NCBI RefSeq assembly: GCF_037975245.1
Contig: NC_092567.1
Coordinates: 25,898,376-25,962,375, forward strand
Origin: Apostichopus japonicus
Lineage: Eukaryota > Echinodermata > Holothuroidea > Aspidochirotida > Stichopodidae
Reading direction: 5' to 3'
Length of the DNA stretch: 64,000 bases
Part shown: positions 22,691 through 33,850 of the stretch, in pieces
Numbering within the stretch: the stretch's first letter is position 1
Layout: each line of letters opens with the position of its first letter
Notes under the pieces: generated by a model
Database searches by the model: none
What the model was told of the DNA's origin: nothing
The model's input: only the letters and a program-made list of their open reading frames with translations
Made by a program: the position numbers and the translations under genes

Positions 22691-23250
22691 ACGAAAGATC
22701 TTTCAGAAACATGACTTGGGTAAATAGCTGTGTCATTTCCTCAGATCGTATAAATAATGTGAAGGCTACTCAGGCGCGTAGCCAAAGGGGGGGCGAAGGG
22801 GGCAGCCGCCCCCCCCCTTGAGCATATTTTTAATTTTTTTTTTTAATTTTTATATGATATCGCTAGTATTTTCAAAAGAGAAAATGCTAAGATGCAACTT
22901 ACAAGGCCTGGAAAGTGCCATTTCCAGCGATCTGGGAGGCATTTACAGCCAAAATTTTCTTGTACGCTTCGCGCCAACATGGTGGCGCTACGCTTAGATA
23001 GTTTGCAATGCCGAATCTACCGTTTCGCCCCTCCCTTGGCAAATTCCTGGTTACGCGCCTGAGGCTACTTAGCCTAACGCTGGTTTCGAGTTGCTGTGGC
23101 TTGCTGTATAATCGACACAGACTTGTCAACTCTTCACTATGCTATTGACATTAAGTCTTAACTATAGACTGTTGGTAGCAATACAAAGCCTGCTTATAGC
23201 TTAGCCTCCTGTTAGCACTGTTAATCTAAGATAATGGAAGGTCCCAAGCA
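22691..23250. repeat. Second ghost copy of the LRAT-gene upstream segment
   Basis: It aligns with 2615-2774 followed by 4993-5090, interrupted by the MITE at 22771-23061. Because it lacks the 2.2-kb element found in the first copy, it shows the empty site of that element. Homology ends near 23250 and no LRAT-like exon follows; a satellite begins instead. Confidence 0.85.
22771..23061. mobile_element. hAT-like MITE, 291 bp, 8-bp target duplication
   Basis: Ends CAGGCGCGTAGCCA and its inverted partner TTACGCGCCTG are flanked by AGGCTACT at 22763-22770 and 23062-23069. The paralogous locus at 2681 reads straight through a single copy of that octamer. The interior has the full family core: GC-rich runs, 'gatatcgctagta', 'gccatttccagcgatctgg' and 'tgtacgcttcgcgccaac'. 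This is the cleanest complete member of the family in the window. Confidence 0.93.
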
Positions 23251-23259
23251 AACACAAAA

Positions 23260-23965
23260 TTGGTTTAAAATATCAGGAAAATATTTGAACAGATGTTACG
23301 ATAACGTTATAAATAATGTTATTAAACGATGAATGTTGAGACGCTAGAATATCTGGATAACGTTTTCACAACGTTTTATATAACATTATTTCGATGTCAC
23401 CACCACGTTTTTAAGATGTTGCAGGAAATGTTGTAAAGACGTTGTAATAACATTGTGAGAAATATTATGATAACGTTATAAAAACATCGCTAGAATAGCA
23501 GGATAACGTTTTGACAACGTTTTATAAAACGTTATTTCAATGTCACCACAACGACGTTGCAGAAAATGTTGTAAGGACGTTATAACAACATTTTGACAAA
23601 TGTTATGATAACTTTATTAAATGACGCTATAAATACATTAAATGTTGAGTCGCTAGAATAACAGGATAACGTTTTATACAACGTTTTATACAACGTTATT
23701 TCGTTGTCAGCACAACGTTTGCAAAATGTTGCAGAAAATGTTGTAAAGACATAATAACATTTTTACAAATGTTATGACAAAGTTATAAAATAATGTTATT
23801 AAAACATTAAATGTTGAGTCGCTAGAATAGCAGGTTAACATTTTCACGTTTTATAACATTATTTCGATATCAGCACAATGTTTTAAAATGTTTCAGAAAA
23901 AGTTGTAAAGACGTTATAGTAATATTTTAACAAATGTTATAACGTTATAGAAAATGTCATGATAT
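23260..23965. repeat. Satellite array with AACGTT palindromes, unit about 170-190 bp
   Basis: Four diverged units share 'aatgttgagtcgctagaat', 'aggataacgtttt', 'acaacgttttata', 'cgttatttcgatgtca' and 'gttgcagaaaatgttgtaa'. Within each unit 'aacgtt' and 'aatgtt' words recur at short spacing, so the DNA can form many small hairpins. The array directly follows a broken copy of the LRAT upstream segment. Confidence 0.85.
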
Positions 23966-24446
23966 CTAAAAGCATTTCGGAAACTTCTGTGAGTACTTTA
24001 GAAGGGTTATTCGAGTTGTGAATGTAATGAAACATGAGATTCAGAATTGTTGGTACTGTCTGATGCTTCCAACACTGTCAGAAAAGAGTTAATAATACTT
24101 GAATGCTTTCTGTGCTGTCAATTTATTGTAATAAAGCACATATCTTGACATTGTCATAGAAAGCTCATGTAATGGAAAACAATCATCACTCTGAATATCC
24201 ACCATCTTCTTCCAAGGAAGTTCTTTTCCTCTTCTGTGCCAAAGAATTTTGTCTCTGTTTGGAACCAAGAAAAACAAAACATGCTTGATCATAGAATAGC
24301 ACACTCTGAAATGTGGATTTTATATTGGATTTGCCTTCAAACATTACATGCCATATTTGCAAGGCTTTCTTCATACCATGACATAGTACTTAAGCACTGG
24401 TCATGCAACTTAAACAGTGAAATCGGGAAACACATTCTCTTGATCC
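23966..24446. other. Unassigned spacer
   Basis: AT-rich sequence with no supported gene. The open frames on both strands here overlap and show no domain. Confidence 0.4.
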
Positions 24447-24829
24447 CAGATAATAATAATACACAGTTCTTATAAAGCGCAAATACACACTTAAGTCTCA
24501 GTGCGCTGATTATTAACCCCTGGTCATTGGTAACTTGTCACACCCACACACCAAAGTGTGCACAATTCAATCAATCTCTCCTGGGGCACCACAGTGCACC
24601 TTATCCACGTGTGCCCGGGGACTTCCCATAGGGTGCAGCCACAAACCGGCGCACGCAACTATATTTACAAGTTACCTCGCAGGTCCCCATTTATACACCT
24701 GGGTGAAGAGAGGCAATGGAGATATAGCGCATTGCCCAAGGACACAACGCAATGATCTGGCTAGGGCTCGAACCTGTAATGCTTAGATCACAAGTCCACT
24801 GCCTTAACCACTTGACCACAACGCCCTCC
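24447..24829 (-). mobile_element. tRNA-derived SINE, near full length
   Basis: Read on the minus strand it begins GGGCGTTGTGGTCAAGTGG (A box TGGTCAAGTGG), has a B box GGTTCGAGCCC about 60 bp in, then a body of about 280 bp. It ends in GCGCTTTATAAGAACTGTG followed by a TTATTATTATT tail. This order (tRNA-like head, body, microsatellite tail) is the standard SINE layout. It is transcribed, if at all, by RNA polymerase III from the internal boxes. Confidence 0.9.
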
Positions 24830-25435
24830 AGATGACCTTTGACCTATACCAAAGAAAAAGGGGGCAACTGAATATGGAGCGTTCAAATCCCCATGTATGA
24901 AATCTGTCAATTGACTTTGTTTTGGGAAATTTGTCAAACTTTTAGCATTTCTTGCAATACCATGTTTTAGTCCTTCACACCCTTGAAACTCTTTTAACCT
25001 AATATTACCTTTCAACTCCAATATCCACAATGCAGAAATGCATTTGATCACTGTTGACCCTAGATGATCTTTAACCTCAACCAACAACAATAGGGTGTTC
25101 TTCCAATTAACATAATGTGGTACTCTATATGTCAAGTACGAGCCTGTCAAGACTTGGCAATGTTACCCAAGCTTCCTATGATATACGGTATTTATAAAAT
25201 GTACACACTTTGACCTGTGTTGACCCTAGATGATTTCTGACCTCCACCAACATCAACAGGGTTCTTCTATGTTTAATTCTATGTTATATTTCAACAATGG
25301 AAATACTCCTATCAAGATTTTCAACCTAAAATATATGGATCATTCCATATCAAATCACCAAACTTTGGAGTATGTTGTAGCTCGACATCTTTTTATAAAT
25401 TACCAAATTTATTGTATGATTGGACCACTATGAAA
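24830..25435. repeat. Degenerate repeat with 'tttgacctccacca...caatagg...cttgtactcaatgtgg' words
   Basis: Related words occur in both orientations-independent copies here, at 52900-53190, 58045-58145 and 58870-59110. A typical unit also contains 'ttgagatatcgtgtttacaag'. Units are about 95-130 bp and often start with TGACCTTTGACCT. The family identity is unknown to me. Confidence 0.6.
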
Positions 25436-26573
25436 TTACATTTCTTTACAACTGGCCGATTTATCACCCTTTAAAATGCCGCAATTTGTCGCCACCGTGG
25501 CATTTTCTTGACTTTTGAGGTCTTATTTCTCTGCAATTAAACATACTACTACCTTTTTTTTACAGATGCCTATAGAGTATATTCCATAAAACAGGCTCCA
25601 AAACATTGTCTTGTGGAGTTAGGTCAACTTAAAAGTGTTCAAAAATATTCACTAAAAATATGCTGTTTTTAGTGATAAATTGCTCCTAAACCATTGCTTT
25701 AGGGTACTTGTTTTTTTTTTTTTTTTTTTTTTTTTTGGGGGGGGGGGTTATTATGTCTAGTACATAAAATAAAAAAATTAACGATAATAATGCTTTTCTA
25801 TAATATGTTTGCAAGTTGTGAAGCTATAAAGTTGCTATTTCATGCTGCGATTTAGCATGAGGAAGGATTTTGATGCCATTCTTTTACTGAAGTAACCATG
25901 CTCGGCTAGAGCTGTCAAGGTTTTATACTTTAATTATAAGTAATTTCAGGGTTCTAGCTTTCTCAATATTAATATATCAAGTTGTAAAGTTGCTCCGATG
26001 TACGAAATAGGTCGTCTTTGATAGCCTATGACTCAAAACGCGTCATGTTGACGAAATCTGATTAATTTTTCTGGAAGAGATATAGTACCACCGCCCTGTA
26101 CCAGCGTTTTGCCTTATTTTGAAATGAAAAATCCTTAAAGTTTGGGATTTTACAAAAACGACGTTTTTGCCTGTTTTGATGTTCCACATGTTTTGAGCCT
26201 TGGTATTGCACTTAAAGGTCATTCATTTCAATACTGTGCAGTTTTTAATGTTATATGAACAAATACTATTTGAAATGTACTTTTCTGCTTCTGGTTTAAT
26301 TCAGTTAATTAACAAAATTCAAGAAATCTGCTGCCTCCATTGGTCTTTATTATGACTTTCTGTCAAATATCATTGGACATTTTGGTTTCCAGATTAAAGG
26401 TACGAAGCAAGCATACATCTGGGAGGTAAATGCTCCTAAAAAGGTCAATCCCCGTTCACTTATGCACACATTACATCACATCACGTTCACGCCAATACAT
26501 GTGTCCAAATGCTTCAAAAAATGCCTTTTCTTTTTATTGTTGATGTTTGGTCTGGAAAATGACCATTTCATCC
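25436..26573. other. Unassigned sequence with a T-run then G-run
   Basis: No gene supported. A run of about 27 T followed by about 10 G lies at 25709-25747 and may be a collapsed tail or an assembly-difficult site. Confidence 0.45.
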
Positions 26574-26936
26574 TTAAAGGGTGTGAAGACTCCCGCACAA
26601 AGAATCGTCTCATGCCGGTAGTCTGGCCTAGTTTCGAATGAGGTGTAACAGAAGTGTTAGACACTACCATCGATCCCAAAAAATGCACACACACAGCTTG
26701 ATACGGTCGGTAATTAGACAATAGTTCACAGTTAATACATACAGCTACGGTCAATTCCCACAACACAGAAGTAGCGATTAACATCTCAGGTCTATATAGA
26801 TAAAGATAACAAGGTTCCACGTTTCATTACTGTCTGCATTTTGTAGCGACAAGAAGAAATCTTCACTTGCAAGCAACGGAAAGTTAAATTTTTCAGAGCG
26901 CGGCACGCGGATTGGGGCAAGTCTTCAATGCCTTTT
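26574..26936 (-). mobile_element. TTAA-associated MITE, complete copy, minus orientation
   Basis: On the minus strand it begins 'aaaggcattgaagact' and ends 'gtgtgaagactcccgc' in inverted form as 'ttaaagggtgtgaagactc' on the plus strand at 26574. The internal order matches the copies at 18424, 47933 and 54058. Terminal inverted repeats near AAGGnnTTGAAGACTC and a TTAA at one edge suggest a piggyBac- or Kolobok-type non-autonomous element; this is inference. Confidence 0.8.
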
Positions 26937-27850
26937 ATTTAAAGTCTTGAATTTCTATATATTAACACTGTACAATCTAACACAACCGTAGAATAGAAAA
27001 GGTGTTTCTGGAGTGATTTCTCAACCAAGGCTTCCCTATACAATTGAGTTTTCTTCTGGCAACTTGAATCCAGTGAACTGACCATTGGCTGGAAACTCAT
27101 TTCTGTTCCTTTGGACTGCACGTGATGGTAGCACAACCCTGACGTGTCTTGCTAGGAACCTCCAGCACCCTTGAACCTGTTAACCGTAGGCTATGTATCT
27201 GTACTGCCTTAACAAGAAACATATGAAAGTTCAAATGTATTAATGTTGGTACAAGATGTCCACAATAACAAGCAGTGATACAATGTACAGTTATGGTTAA
27301 ACTTGTTGTGAAATTACACCTTCCATGTTTCATGAAACGTTATTCAGTTTCAGACAATTGATCTGCAAAACTCCATGCCTAAGTACTAGCCTAATAATGA
27401 GTATAAATGGCATATATGCCTACATAACGTGGCTGCATAATGCAATTTACATCCCCGAGCCAAACTTTCAGCTACTAGTACTACCACTATATAGTAGTAC
27501 TAAGCACCATACTGTACATGTATAAATACATAGCCAACACACAGTACATATGGGTTGTAAGTCACCGAAACACAACGCACAATATGGTTTATGCAGTTCC
27601 GCGAATTCCAACGATACATGCACAGAATGGACTGGATTTTAAAATATTTTTCTTCTTTACAAAATTCTTACCACGTTGTATGTTCATAGTTTCGAGCGGT
27701 TTTCTTCTTCGCTCTGTTGTGGAGCTTCACTTTCGGCTCGTTTAACAGGCTCGAACTGATACGGTTCTATGCCTTACAGTAACACCTCAGGTCCACCCTC
27801 CACGTTTGGTTCAATGTGGGATCATTGTCTTCACTCTCTGCTTCGATTAT
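26937..27850. other. Unassigned intergenic sequence
   Basis: No gene supported. Frames at 26939-27333 and 27325-27745 have no recognised domain or convincing splice context. Confidence 0.4.
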
Positions 27851-29515
27851 AGTTTAGTTTAGTTAGTTTAGTTTAGTAGTAAAAAGGATCAGGAGGGACA
27901 CTTAAGTCCCAATCAAGGACCCCATAGAGAGAGAAAAAAACTGAAGACACAAACACTCAGACCCGATTACAATGCTTAAAGTGCTTGTCCAAAGCATTCT
28001 TAAACCCATTGACACTACTTGCAAGTACAACTTTCTCAGGCAAACCATTCTCATTCACAACCCTATTAGAAAAAAAGTTATGCCGAATATTAATCCTACT
28101 ATGCGACTTTTGGAGTTTAAGACAATGACCTCTATAGTACAACTACTGTTAGCAAACAAGAAAAAGTCGGTAAACGATAAATTGTCGAAACCATACACAA
28201 TCTTGAAAACATGGATCAAGTCCCCACGTAACCTCCTAAGCTCTAGTGTGGTGAGATTCAACAGTTGTAACCGCCTGTAATAAGGAACCCTCTTTAAGGA
28301 ACTTATCATCCTAGAAGCCCTCCTCTGGACCTTTTCAAGTACTTCCTTATCCTTAGCAAAGTAAGGGTTCCAAGCATGCACAGCATACTCCAGATGAGGC
28401 CTAATGTCCTCTTTCAGAAAACTGAAGTTCCTCTTGATCATACCTAAAACCCTATTACCTCTTTTATCAGCTTCAAGACAATGTTTAGAAGGTTGCAGAG
28501 ATGAGTCAATGTAGATACCTAGGTCTCTTTCAACAGAGACCTCCTGTAACTCCACACCATTAAGATTGTATTTAAGATTGTATTATTTACTACTACCAAT
28601 GTGCATTACCTTACATTTATCAATATTAAAAAGCATTTGCCACCCCTGAGACCAGGAAAAAATCTTATCCAAATCCGCTTGAAATTGCTCAGAATCGCTT
28701 TTGGAAGAGACCTCAGAATGCAATTTGGTGTCATCAGCAAACTTCTTAGCTTTACACAAAATAACCCCGTCGATGTCATTTATATAGGCAACAAACAACA
28801 AGGAACCTAATACAGACCCTTGTGGAACCCCACTAGTAACGTTCTGCCAAGAAGAAGCACAGCCTTTAATTGCCACCCTCTGTTCCCTATTACCAAGCCA
28901 ATTCCCGATCCAAGACAGTAAATTCCCTATGACTACCATGCTCTTCAGCCTAAGTAAAAGACGCTGGTGGGGATCTTTATCAAAGGCCTTCTGGAAATCC
29001 AGGAACACAACATCTACAGACCTCTGCCTATTTAGTGAACTTGTTACATCTTCCACAAACTATAGGATATTAGTGAGACAAGACCTTTTTTGACAAAAGC
29101 CATGCTGAGACTCTCTGATCAAAGACTGACTGCTGAAGTGACAGACCGTAGACCTTTTAACAATAGACTCCATGACCTTACAAACTACACTAGTGAGACT
29201 AACGGGCCTATAATAACAGGGCTTAGACTTATCACCCTTCTTGAAAGTTGGGGTAATATTAGCACATCTCCAGTCCCTAGGAACATAACCTTCATCCATA
29301 AATTTACTAAAAACCAACGAGAGTGGAACGCAGAAATGGTGTGCAAAAGTCTTCAACAAATACGGATGGATTGCATCCGGTCCAGAAGCTTTAGAAACAT
29401 TTAGACGAAGCAGCTCCTTTAAGACAACCTCATCCGAAAATAAGACCGTATCCAGAAAGACCGTATTATGAGAAAGGCTTCCTAATTCTAGCCCACTTTC
29501 ACTGCCTGGTGGAGA
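27851..29515 (-). mobile_element. CR1/L2-like LINE, 5'-truncated ORF2 with reverse transcriptase
   Basis: On the minus strand the translation runs from a GPDAIHPYLLK block (about 29385) through YRPVSLTSVVCKVMES, VFLDFQKAFD (motif A), GVPQGSVLG (motif B) and KKFADDTKL (motif C, catalytic FADD) to C-terminal LEYAVHAWNP, EKVQRRASRMI and LRRLRGDLIHVFK. The 3' side ends in a CTAAA-type tail near 27860. The frame is broken by an in-frame stop at 29057-29059, another near 28580 and later frameshifts. Endonuclease and ORF1 are missing, so the copy is dead but its catalytic motifs persist. Confidence 0.92.
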
Positions 29516-29519
29516 AGAT

Positions 29520-30110
29520 AGATAGATAGATATTTATTTCGTCCATAAGATATGGAAATTTGTCGCCCTGCAGCAAAACACATAAAAAATCAAAGATTTA
29601 AAGTTACATTCAGAATACAGTAAAATATTAGTATAAACAAAACACAGAGAAGTTGAATGAAAAGGTAAGAATATCAACAGCAGCAATATCCATACATGTG
29701 AGAAAAATATACACATATATACATATATTAACAAGATTATAAAACAAAAGAAACCTATCTAACAGCCCTCAGGTTGAAAAGAGAAACAGAATTGGGTACA
29801 AAAGAAAACCTGAATCTGTTATGCTTAGACCGTGGCATGCGAAGTCTGCTGCCTGAACGGCAGAATACATAGTTTTCGAAAAGAGGATGTGTATGGTCTT
29901 TTAATATTCCATGGGTTTTCTGTGCACCATATCAATGTAGAGTTTATAAATAGTTTTTAAACAAATATCCCTCCCAATAGTACGGCTGGCAGCCCTTACA
30001 ACTTTCTCTAATTTAATCGAAGAATCCTTTGTAAGCAGCCCGTAAAAACAAATAATACTAAAAGTCAGCACGTTTGGATCACTGACTGGCAAAAAAGTAA
30101 AAGAATAGAA
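29520..30110 (-). mobile_element. LINE 3' fragment, reverse-transcriptase C-terminus
   Basis: On the minus strand a block starting near DPNVLTFSIICFYGLL continues to a 'LRMPRSKHNRFRFSF' block, which is the typical end of CR1/L2-like ORF2. The element ends in a TCTATCTA-type tail at 29521-29532. It lies directly next to the larger LINE at 27851-29515 but belongs to a different subfamily by sequence. Confidence 0.75.
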
Positions 30111-30296
30111 CCACTATCACATTGAACTTCGGTTGCCGCATTTGGTTCTAAATCTGCCATTCCACGGTAATTTTGATTTTGATTTCGCGCTGACTTGATA
30201 TCGCTTCTTTTTTTGTGTATTTATGTGCACTTGTCGTAGTGTAAGTATATGTATATATGTTTGGAGGGAAAAGCGAGAGCAAATCGTTTTCCTAAC

Positions 30297-30318
30297 ATGA
30301 CGTCACATGACGTCATGA
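30297..30318. promoter_or_regulatory. Two consensus CRE-like TGACGTCA sites in tandem
   Basis: TGACGTCA occurs twice, starting about 30299 and 30310, about 11 bp apart, some 120 bp upstream of the gag-like start of the Ty3-type element. CREB/ATF proteins bind this octamer in animals. Use as an element promoter is inference. Confidence 0.5.
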
Positions 30319-30640
30319 GATTAGGAAATGTTCAAGCGAACTATTCAAGACCCAAAAAGGGAAATTAATTCTCAATTGGAAAAACCAAGTTTTTACCGGC
30401 AGAATGGTTGATATATGTTCTAGAGAACATGCTTAGATGGATCCCAAGAATTGGGATCGATTTTTTTCAATGGAAGGCATACGTCCACCGGAGAATCTAA
30501 TTTTGAAAGGAAATGTAGCTGAACAGTGGAAATTTTGGAAGCAGAAATTTACACTTTATGAAAATGCTTCAGGCCTAAGCGTAAAGGACCCTATAGTGCA
30601 GTGTAGTACGTTGCTACATATAATAGGTGATGATGCATTA

Positions 30641-30753
30641 GTAGGCCTAGTAGTAGTAAGTTGAGTCTCGTCTATTCGACACGCTCAGTGATTAACCTCC
30701 GCTAACGTATCACGATCATGTGCAAGGTTTATTGCTTCATCGAAATTGTTAAT
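30641..30753 (-). mobile_element. 5'-truncated LINE tail inside gag, 12-bp target duplication
   Basis: The segment is the reverse complement of the LINE 3' end at about 13300-13375. GATGATGCATTA is duplicated at 30629-30640 and 30754-30765, and the gag reading frame resumes across the pair. This is a classic target-primed insertion of a very short LINE tail. Confidence 0.9.
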
Positions 30754-31139
30754 GATGATGCATTACAAGTATACAATACGTTTTCTTTCGCGACTGACGA
30801 AGAGAAAAAAAGGGACCTAAACGTCCTGATACAAAAGTTCGAAGTTCATTTCCTTTCCACAGAAAAATGTAACGTTTGAGCGACATGTATTCAATACGAC
30901 ATATCATCGCGACAGTGAATCATTTGAACAATTTTGAACCGAGTTGAAAAATATTGCTATGACATGTGATTTTGGCATTCTTACAGATGACATTGTGAAG
31001 GATAGGATTGTGGTCGGACTCCGAGATGATGCAGTTAGAGCAAATTTGCTTGCAAAGAAAGGCCAAAGCTGCAAAATATGCAAAGCTTCAGAGAGAAGTA
31101 AAGCTCAGATGACACAACTGAACAATTCTACGCTACAAA

Positions 31140-31763
31140 GTGCAAGTGAAAAAGGAAAAAGAAGTGTACACAGTCTGTCATAACAGAGGTAACAAAACAA
31201 ATAACGATAAGCCTAGACAGTCCCGAAACTATGATAGGCCTCACACACAAAGGAATAAGCCTAGCTCAACTCGACACCAGAGCAGTAAATGTGGTTATAA
31301 CCATGATCACAGTGGATATTGCCCAGCAGAAGGGAAATCGTGTAATAATTGTGGCATAACAAACTATTTTGCCAAGATGTGCCGAACAATAGTAAATCAG
31401 TCAAAAGGCTCCAAGACACAGAAACATGACAAACGTAACCAACAAAAAGTGCATACAGTAGACGAGGCAAACAGTGATACCGGTACAGAAGGATCCGGCA
31501 ACTCAGACTTTTTCATTGACGTTCTAGAGTCTCAGCAATGCAAAACAGCTGACGGTGAATGGAACATCAATTTGTTAGTTGAAGGTGCGAAAGTCAACTT
31601 CAAGCTTGATACTGGATCACAATGCAATGTGATTTCTTCATCAGTTCTGGAAAGCATGGAGAATGTGAAGTTGCAGAGATCAAAGATGCGTCTGATTACT
31701 TACTCAGGACAAAAGCTAAAACCGACGGGGACGTTTGTACTCCTCTGTGAACACACTCTGTGA
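31140..31763 (+). pseudogene. Nucleocapsid and protease part of the Ty3-type element
   Basis: This 207-codon open stretch is shifted by one frame from the preceding gag piece (30944-31183). It contains a basic region, two knuckle-like cysteine clusters (CGYNHDHSGYC and CNNCGITNYFAKMC, the second with Tyr where His is usual) and the aspartic-protease motif LDTGSQCNV. The frame stops before the usual protease C-terminal hydrophobic-Gly motif, so it is a fragment. Confidence 0.85.
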
Positions 31764-31949
31764 ATCGCTTCTATGACCTCAGTTTTCAAGTCGTCGAAGG
31801 AATGAAGAAACCCTTACTTGGCTTAAAAGCACGCACAGCCCTAGGACTGATTCAACGTATCGACAGTGTGAACCCAGCAAAAAATGTACCCTAATTTTAC
31901 CGCGGTAAACTATGGTAAATGGGGTAAATGTGTGGTAAAATAAACTGCG

Positions 31950-32340
31950 GTACATTTACCGCAGTTTTACCATGGTATCACCGCGGTAAAAGTATGGTAA
32001 AAGTGCGGTACATTTACTGCGGTAAATTTACCGCAGTTTTACCATGGTATTACCGCGGTAAAAGTATGGTAAAAGTGCGGTACATTTACTGCGGTAAATT
32101 TACCGCAGTTTTACCATGGTATTACCGCGGTAAAAGTGCTGTACATTTACTACGGTAAATTTACCACAGTTTTACCATGGTATTACCGCGGTAAAAGTAG
32201 GGTAAAAGTGTGGTACATTTACTACGGTAAATTTACCGCAGTTTTACCATGGTAGTATACCGCGGTAAAAGTAGGGTAAAAGTGTGGTACATTTACTACG
32301 GTAAATTTACCATAGCTTTACCATGATATTACTGGAGTAA
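31950..32340. repeat. Tandem array of TACCGCGGTAAA palindromes, unit about 70 bp
   Basis: The landmark 'cagttttaccatgg' recurs about every 65-72 bp, roughly five times. Each unit contains 'taccgcggta', 'catttact' and 'cggtaaatttaccg', which are self-complementary. More diverged units continue to about 32520. Confidence 0.9.
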
Positions 32341-32989
32341 TTAAGTAGGGTAAATTTATATGGTACATAAACTACATAGGTGAAATTCCTACAATTGTGC
32401 CATGATTAACCACAGTAAAATTAGGGTAAAACTATACAGTGCAATTATACTATGGTAAATTTACCATAATTGTACCATGATTTTACCACAGTAGAACATA
32501 TATGGGTCACACTATGAAACATGATGGTACATTTACAGCAATTTTTGCATGATTTTGTCCCATATTTTTGCAATACTGATAAGACAAACCTTTTGCCAGC
32601 TTATGTTCTACTCATATCTTAATGTTGGAAATATAAATTACCTGTGGATATGAGTTGAATTAAGAAGAGAGACCAACTGCTATTCCAATATGTTATAGTA
32701 TGCATCTCTTTTCCTAAAAAAAAAGCAGTAGATATATACATAGAGAATTCCTTCATGTAATCCCTGATAAATTTGAGAGGAGACAACATTTAATTCTTTT
32801 TTCATCATGAGGGAGAACCTAAAAGCCTTTAAAATGAAAAAAAAAGAACTATATAAACTAGCACACATAAGGCATAGCTTCTGTGCCTCAACACTGAACA
32901 CACAAAACTTGACCAATCAGTGTCCTCAGATTTGGGTATTCTCTGTCAGGTCCATTAAATGACATGACAAGTCTATGCACTATGCACCT

Positions 32990-33375
32990 TCGGGATGATG
33001 ATTAGACCACTCATCGAATATGCAGCACCAGCCATGGCTCACATCATCACAAACAACATAGAACAACTCGAAGCCACACAACGCAGAGCATGCAGAATAG
33101 CCTACCACATGTCACAGGACACAGACAGGAAACAATAACAGCCATCGCCGACATTCCATCAGTCATCGAAAGATTAAACCAACTAAGGGATAAATTCCTA
33201 GACAGAGTCGCAGCTCCTACACACCACCTACACCAATTCACCAAGAATCAGCTGAAACAAACACCGTTCGTCCTTGATGCAAGTCCACTCACCGGCCTGG
33301 ATCTTGAAATTTGGGACCGCCAACTCTCAGAAGTCTCAGAACTCTTTCCTCCTTGTCAGCTTCCAGAAATGTTTC
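32990..33375 (+). mobile_element. LINE reverse-transcriptase C-terminal fragment
   Basis: Translation gives MMIRPLIEYAAPAMAHI, QLEATQRRACRIAYHM and, after a frameshift, a block with IPSVIERLNQLRDKF. This is the 'RP-LEYA-P-W ... QRRA-RI' end of CR1/L2-type ORF2. It is a dead fragment nested in the TGGTAAA element. Confidence 0.8.
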
Positions 33376-33469
33376 TCTGACCCGGCCCACAAAGTTCATA
33401 TTTTCCATAATCTCAAAATTTTCAGTTCTCTCAAACCTTGGAGTCTAATTTTTACCGGCCAGGGGCTTT

Positions 33470-33850
33470 CCGTGGAAGAGAGCGGTGAGGTGGCAGAACG
33501 GGAGAGTGCACGTCTGCAGTACCTGAGGTCCCTGGTTCAAACCTCGGTGTCGACACTGACACCAATTTTCACCCGCTCCTTTCTCGTGGTAGGAAAGTGG
33601 CTACACGTGGGAAGCGGTACTCACGTCCTTCGGAGGGGACGTTAAATTGCGGTCCCGGGAGCAGGACTACACACCCCTGCCTCGTTACTTCAGGGCACTA
33701 TTCGAAAAAAGAGAAGGCGAGATTCGCCGGTGTCTTTCCACGCACAAAACTTGGAACCTCAATAATTTCCGACTAAGGATTTCCTTAGTCTGCTGAAGCA
33801 CCTTCGGGTGGAAGCATAATACGAGGTATACCATACCATCTACAGAGTAC
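33470..33850 (+). mobile_element. tRNA-derived SINE-like segment
   Basis: An A-box-like TGGCAGAACGG (33491) and B-box-like GGTTCAAACCT (33534) sit 43 bp apart in a tRNA-like head. A GC-rich body with 'ggaggggacgttaaattgcgg' follows, and the segment ends in 'ataccatacc' repeats. Exact ends and target duplication are unclear. Confidence 0.6.

Noticed and set aside
27851..29515. Host reverse transcriptase gene
   Set aside because: It has in-frame stops, a microsatellite tail and no endonuclease; it is a dead LINE.
31928..32158. Open frame with repeated 'IYCGKFTAVLPWY' segments
   Set aside because: It is a translation of the TACCGCGGTAAA tandem array and has no independent support.
33274..33645. 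Plus-strand open frame of 123 codons
   Set aside because: It crosses from a LINE fragment into a SINE-like segment and is a chance fusion.
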